In this document: positions 61,611-64,000 of the stretch, piece by piece | Numbering within the stretch: position 1 is the stretch's first letter | Layout of the letters: each line of letters begins with the position of its first letter | From: Curtobacterium sp. Leaf183 | GTDB taxonomy: Bacteria; Actinomycetota; Actinomycetes; Actinomycetales; Microbacteriaceae | Direction of reading: 5' to 3' | NCBI RefSeq assembly: GCF_001424385.1 | Contig: NZ_LMPO01000008.1 | Coordinates: forward strand, 482,567-546,566 | Length of the DNA stretch: 64,000 nucleotides | The notes under the pieces: generated by a model | The model's database searches: none | Seen by the model: the letters and a program-made list of their open reading frames with translations, nothing else | Told to the model about the DNA's origin: nothing | Program-made: the position numbers and the translations under genes

Positions 61611-64000
61611 TCAGCGCGGGATGACGCTGAACAGGAACTTCTTGCGGACCATGTACCAGGCCAGCAGGATGAGCGCGGAGTGCACCACGAAGCCGATCCA
61701 GAAGTCGCCCCAGGGGACCCCCGGGATCGACGCGATCGCGAGCGCGAAGAAGACCTGCCAGACGAACACGTAGAGGCTGGCCTGGCCGATCGGGATCCAC
61801 AGCCACCCGATCGCCGCGGCGATAGGCTTCCAGAACACGGTGAGGATCGCGTAGGACACGATCGCGAAGAACGCGATGTCGACCAGGCGCCCCCACTGCA
61901 GGTCGACGCGCTGGTAGGCCGTGTTGTACAGGTCGTCGTACATCGACGCGGGGAACGGCGTCGGGGTGAACCCGGCGTGGTTCGCCGCCCAGACGTAGAC
62001 CAGGAACGCCGCGTACCCGCCGATCGCGATGCCGATCAGGACCTTGCCCACGCGGCTGGTCAGCGCACCGACGACCTGCCTGCGGTAGTACCCGAGCACG
62101 AGGCCGTGCGTGAAGACGACCTGCCAGGTCAGGAGCGGGAACACCGCGTTGAACTGCGATTGCAGCGGCGCGAAGTCCGGGTTGAGCGCCTGGAAGACGT
62201 AGAGCGCCCAGCTGACCACCAGCACCGCCCACCAGAACCCGCGGCGGATCACCCAGAGCAACAGTGGGATGAACAGGCTCAGCACCACGAAGAGCCCCAT
62301 GATGTTGAACGGCCACGGCCCCATCTCGAGCAGCAGGAACTGCCGGATCGCGAACCACGGCGGTGGGTAGGCCAGCAGCTGCATCGCGTTCGGGTACAGG
62401 TCGTAGACGCGGCCCTCGGCGCCGACGCCGCCGGTGCCGGTCCCCCGGTCGGTGAAGGTGGTGATCGCGTCGGTGTTGAGGAACGGCACGAAACTCAGCG
62501 CGAAGACGACCGCGATCACCACGAGCGTGACGACGTACTGCTTGCGCGCCCGCTTGAACGCCCCGACCGCGGCCACCCACTCGCCGAACTTCCTCACCGC
62601 GAGCGGGTACGTCATGCCGAGCACCATGCCGGACAGGAACACGAACATCTCGGCGCCGGTGATCGCCCCGACCGCGTGCAGCGTCAGGTACGAGTACGGA
62701 CCGCCGATCTCGATGTGCGTGATCACGACCGCCAGGATGATGAACCCGCGGAACAGGTCGAGGCGCAGGTCGCGCCCAGGCTTGCCGTCGTCCGGGTAGC
62801 GCCAGCTCGGCAGCAGTCGCCCGAACAGCCCGCTCAGCAGGAACACGGCGGCCAGCCCCGCGGCCAACCAGACGATCCACGCCATCTGGTCGCCGCCGGT
62901 GTCCAGCTGCTGGTTGGTGGCGGCGTTGCCGTCCTGCGGGGTGATGCGCTCGGTCACCGGCCCGGACACGAAGCGATCGGTCTGCTGCAGGTCGGTGCGG
63001 AGGGAGCCCGCGATGCCCGGCACCGCCGTGTCTCGCCAGTCGGCGACGCGGTTGCCGGCCTCCGGTTCGCGGCGGTTCGTCTCGAGGAACGTGACACCGC
63101 GGACGAGCGGGCGGTCCTGGATCGCGCTGAAGACCTGCCGCCACCACCCCTGCTTGACGGCGAGCTCGTCGGCGCCGCGCAGCGAGTGGTCGTACAGCGC
63201 CCCGGTGTCGAGCAGCATCGGACGGTCGTGCCCCTGGGCGAAGCGCGTGTAGAAGTCGCTCTGCTGCGGCTGCTGATAGCCCCACGTCTCGGCGAAGCGG
63301 GCCGCGACCTCGCCGGACTCCGGGACGTCGTTCGACGTGAGCGGGACGTCGCGCCCGGCGGCCTCGGTCGCCTTGCCCTTGCCGAAGTAGTACATCGACA
63401 TGCCGACCCAGTCGACCGACGCGTCGCCCGGCCAGTACGGCTCGTAGGGGTCGTCGGCTGCGGTGAGCTGCCCGTCGCCGTTCGTGTCGAGCTTCGCGGT
63501 GTCGGTGGCGGACAGGTCCTGCAGTCGCCCGGCGGACTGGCCGAACGGGTAGCCCGCGCCGTACGACGGTGACCAGACCATCAGGGCGTCGGACGACCCG
63601 CCGTGCACCGCCTTCGCGAGGGCCCGGAACGCCGCGACGTACTGCGTCGGCTGCTGCCCCCACCGCACCCACGTGCCGTTCATCTGCGGCGCGAACCGCA
63701 CGAGCACCTGCGTGCGGTACTGCTGGTGCACCTGTTCGAGCAGGTCGTTGGCGTGCCGGGCGTCGGCAGCGGTGAGGGTGCGCAGCGCGACGTCGGGCTC
63801 GAGGCTCACGACGAGGGTGGCCCCCTGCGCCGCTGCGGCACGGGTCGAACGGAGCAGCTGCTTCCGGGCGGCGCCGTCGATCGGGTAGTCGACCTCGACG
63901 CCGTAGCTCGACGGTGTCGCACCGAGCCGCCCCGCGTACCCGTCGGGCGCATCCGAGCCCCAGTCGAGGTCCGGGCCGTACCAGGCCCGGTCGGACGCCG
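61611..64000 (-). CDS. GH26-like domain fused to OpgC-type membrane acyltransferase (5' truncated)
   Basis: Open to the window edge, so the start is missing; at least 796 residues. The N-terminal part resembles GH26/mannanase-like barrels: ATLVVSLEPDVALRTL, VLVRFAPQMNGTWVRWGQQP, LMVWSPSYGAGYPFG and VDWVGMSMYYFG. An EF-hand-like loop DTNGDGQLTAADD lies within. After one helix (MAWIVWLAAGLAAVFLL) comes an OpgC-like domain with about 10 helices: RLDLFRGFIILAVVITHIE and GAEMFVFLSGMVLGMTYP. It may bind or cut a surface glycan outside and acylate it. The GH26 call is by pattern; the catalytic pair was not confirmed. Confidence 0.8.
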   Translation of the reverse strand, partial: ASDRAWYGPDLDWGSDAPDGYAGRLGATPSSYGVEVDYPIDGAARKQLLRSTRAAAAQGATLVVSLEPDVALRTLTAADARHANDLLEQVHQQYRTQVLVRFAPQMNGTWVRWGQQPTQYVAAFRALAKAVHGGSSDALMVWSPSYGAGYPFGQSAGRLQDLSATDTAKLDTNGDGQLTAADDPYEPYWPGDASVDWVGMSMYYFGKGKATEAAGRDVPLTSNDVPESGEVAARFAETWGYQQPQQSDFYTRFAQGHDRPMLLDTGALYDHSLRGADELAVKQGWWRQVFSAIQDRPLVRGVTFLETNRREPEAGNRVADWRDTAVPGIAGSLRTDLQQTDRFVSGPVTERITPQDGNAATNQQLDTGGDQMAWIVWLAAGLAAVFLLSGLFGRLLPSWRYPDDGKPGRDLRLDLFRGFIILAVVITHIEIGGPYSYLTLHAVGAITGAEMFVFLSGMVLGMTYPLAVRKFGEWVAAVGAFKRARKQYVVTLVVIAVVFALSFVPFLNTDAITTFTDRGTGTGGVGAEGRVYDLYPNAMQLLAYPPPWFAIRQFLLLEMGPWPFNIMGLFVVLSLFIPLLLWVIRRGFWWAVLVVSWALYVFQALNPDFAPLQSQFNAVFPLLTWQVVFTHGLVLGYYRRQVVGALTSRVGKVLIGIAIGGYAAFLVYVWAANHAGFTPTPFPASMYDDLYNTAYQRVDLQWGRLVDIAFFAIVSYAILTVFWKPIAAAIGWLWIPIGQASLYVFVWQVFFALAIASIPGVPWGDFWIGFVVHSALILLAWYMVRKKFLFSVIPR

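Overview
The window is very GC-rich DNA with tightly packed, often 4-bp-overlapping genes, frequent GTG starts and actinobacterial families (ROK/LacI regulators, CUT1 sugar importers, SigE-type ECF factor, IdeR-like boxes). This fits a Gram-positive actinobacterium, most likely a plant- or soil-associated member of the Microbacteriaceae such as Curtobacterium. The genus is an inference from gene style and was not tested by a search. No tRNA, rRNA, CRISPR array, insertion sequence, integrase or prophage was seen.

Layout. 86-1459: UMF1-like MFS transporter. 1704-13111: pentose/xylan locus. A six-gene minus-strand operon (Gfo/Idh, ThuA, Gfo/Idh, TIM-barrel epimerase, ROK repressor, zinc dehydrogenase) diverges from xylA-xylB, which are followed by a CE7 acetyl-xylan esterase and a GH10 xylanase without signal peptides. 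13095-16005: small Cys/His protein, esterase, drug exporter. 16199-19171: ECF sigma factor with two Asp23-type genes, a VIT1-type metal transporter behind tandem IdeR-like boxes, and a small P-loop kinase. 19371-23601: TetR, GNAT, GT39-type glycosyltransferase, PH-like membrane protein. 23956-29603: LacI-SBP-MalF-MalG-GH1 sugar-uptake operon. 29878-36668: small hypothetical proteins, a hydrolase/TetR pair, and an aldo/keto reductase with a divergent MerR. 36749-39747: ABC-2 exporter with a divergent MarR/GbsR-like regulator. 39835-48168: secreted GH54 arabinofuranosidase with two ricin-B lectin domains, then a second sugar ABC operon ending in a GH3 enzyme, with divergent LacI 48331-49359. 49369-51251: AraC, MarR and a 49-residue protein. 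51370-57733: LacI and a third sugar ABC operon ending in a ThuA-Gfo/Idh pair. 57954-61320: MarR, DHA2 exporter, TetR. 61611-64000: 5'-truncated fusion of a GH26-like domain to an OpgC-type membrane acyltransferase.

How it works together. Arabinofuranosidase is secreted, three substrate-binding lipoproteins feed permease pairs, and GH10, CE7, GH3 and GH1-like enzymes lacking signal peptides finish oligosaccharides inside the cell. Xylose then enters XylA and XylB. None of the three importers has its own ATPase, so a shared MsiK-type ATPase elsewhere is expected. A matching operator before the LacI operon (29629-29677) and before the arabinofuranosidase gene (41801-41816) links two loci 12 kb apart into one likely regulon.

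The most unusual DNA features are a family of near-perfect 40-50 bp palindromes at gene ends, mostly convergent junctions; a stem-loop just behind the SBP gene in all three sugar operons; arm-like fragments of the palindrome family read as coding sequence in protein N-termini; and several intergenic repeats with inverted arms and loops of about 31-62 nt.
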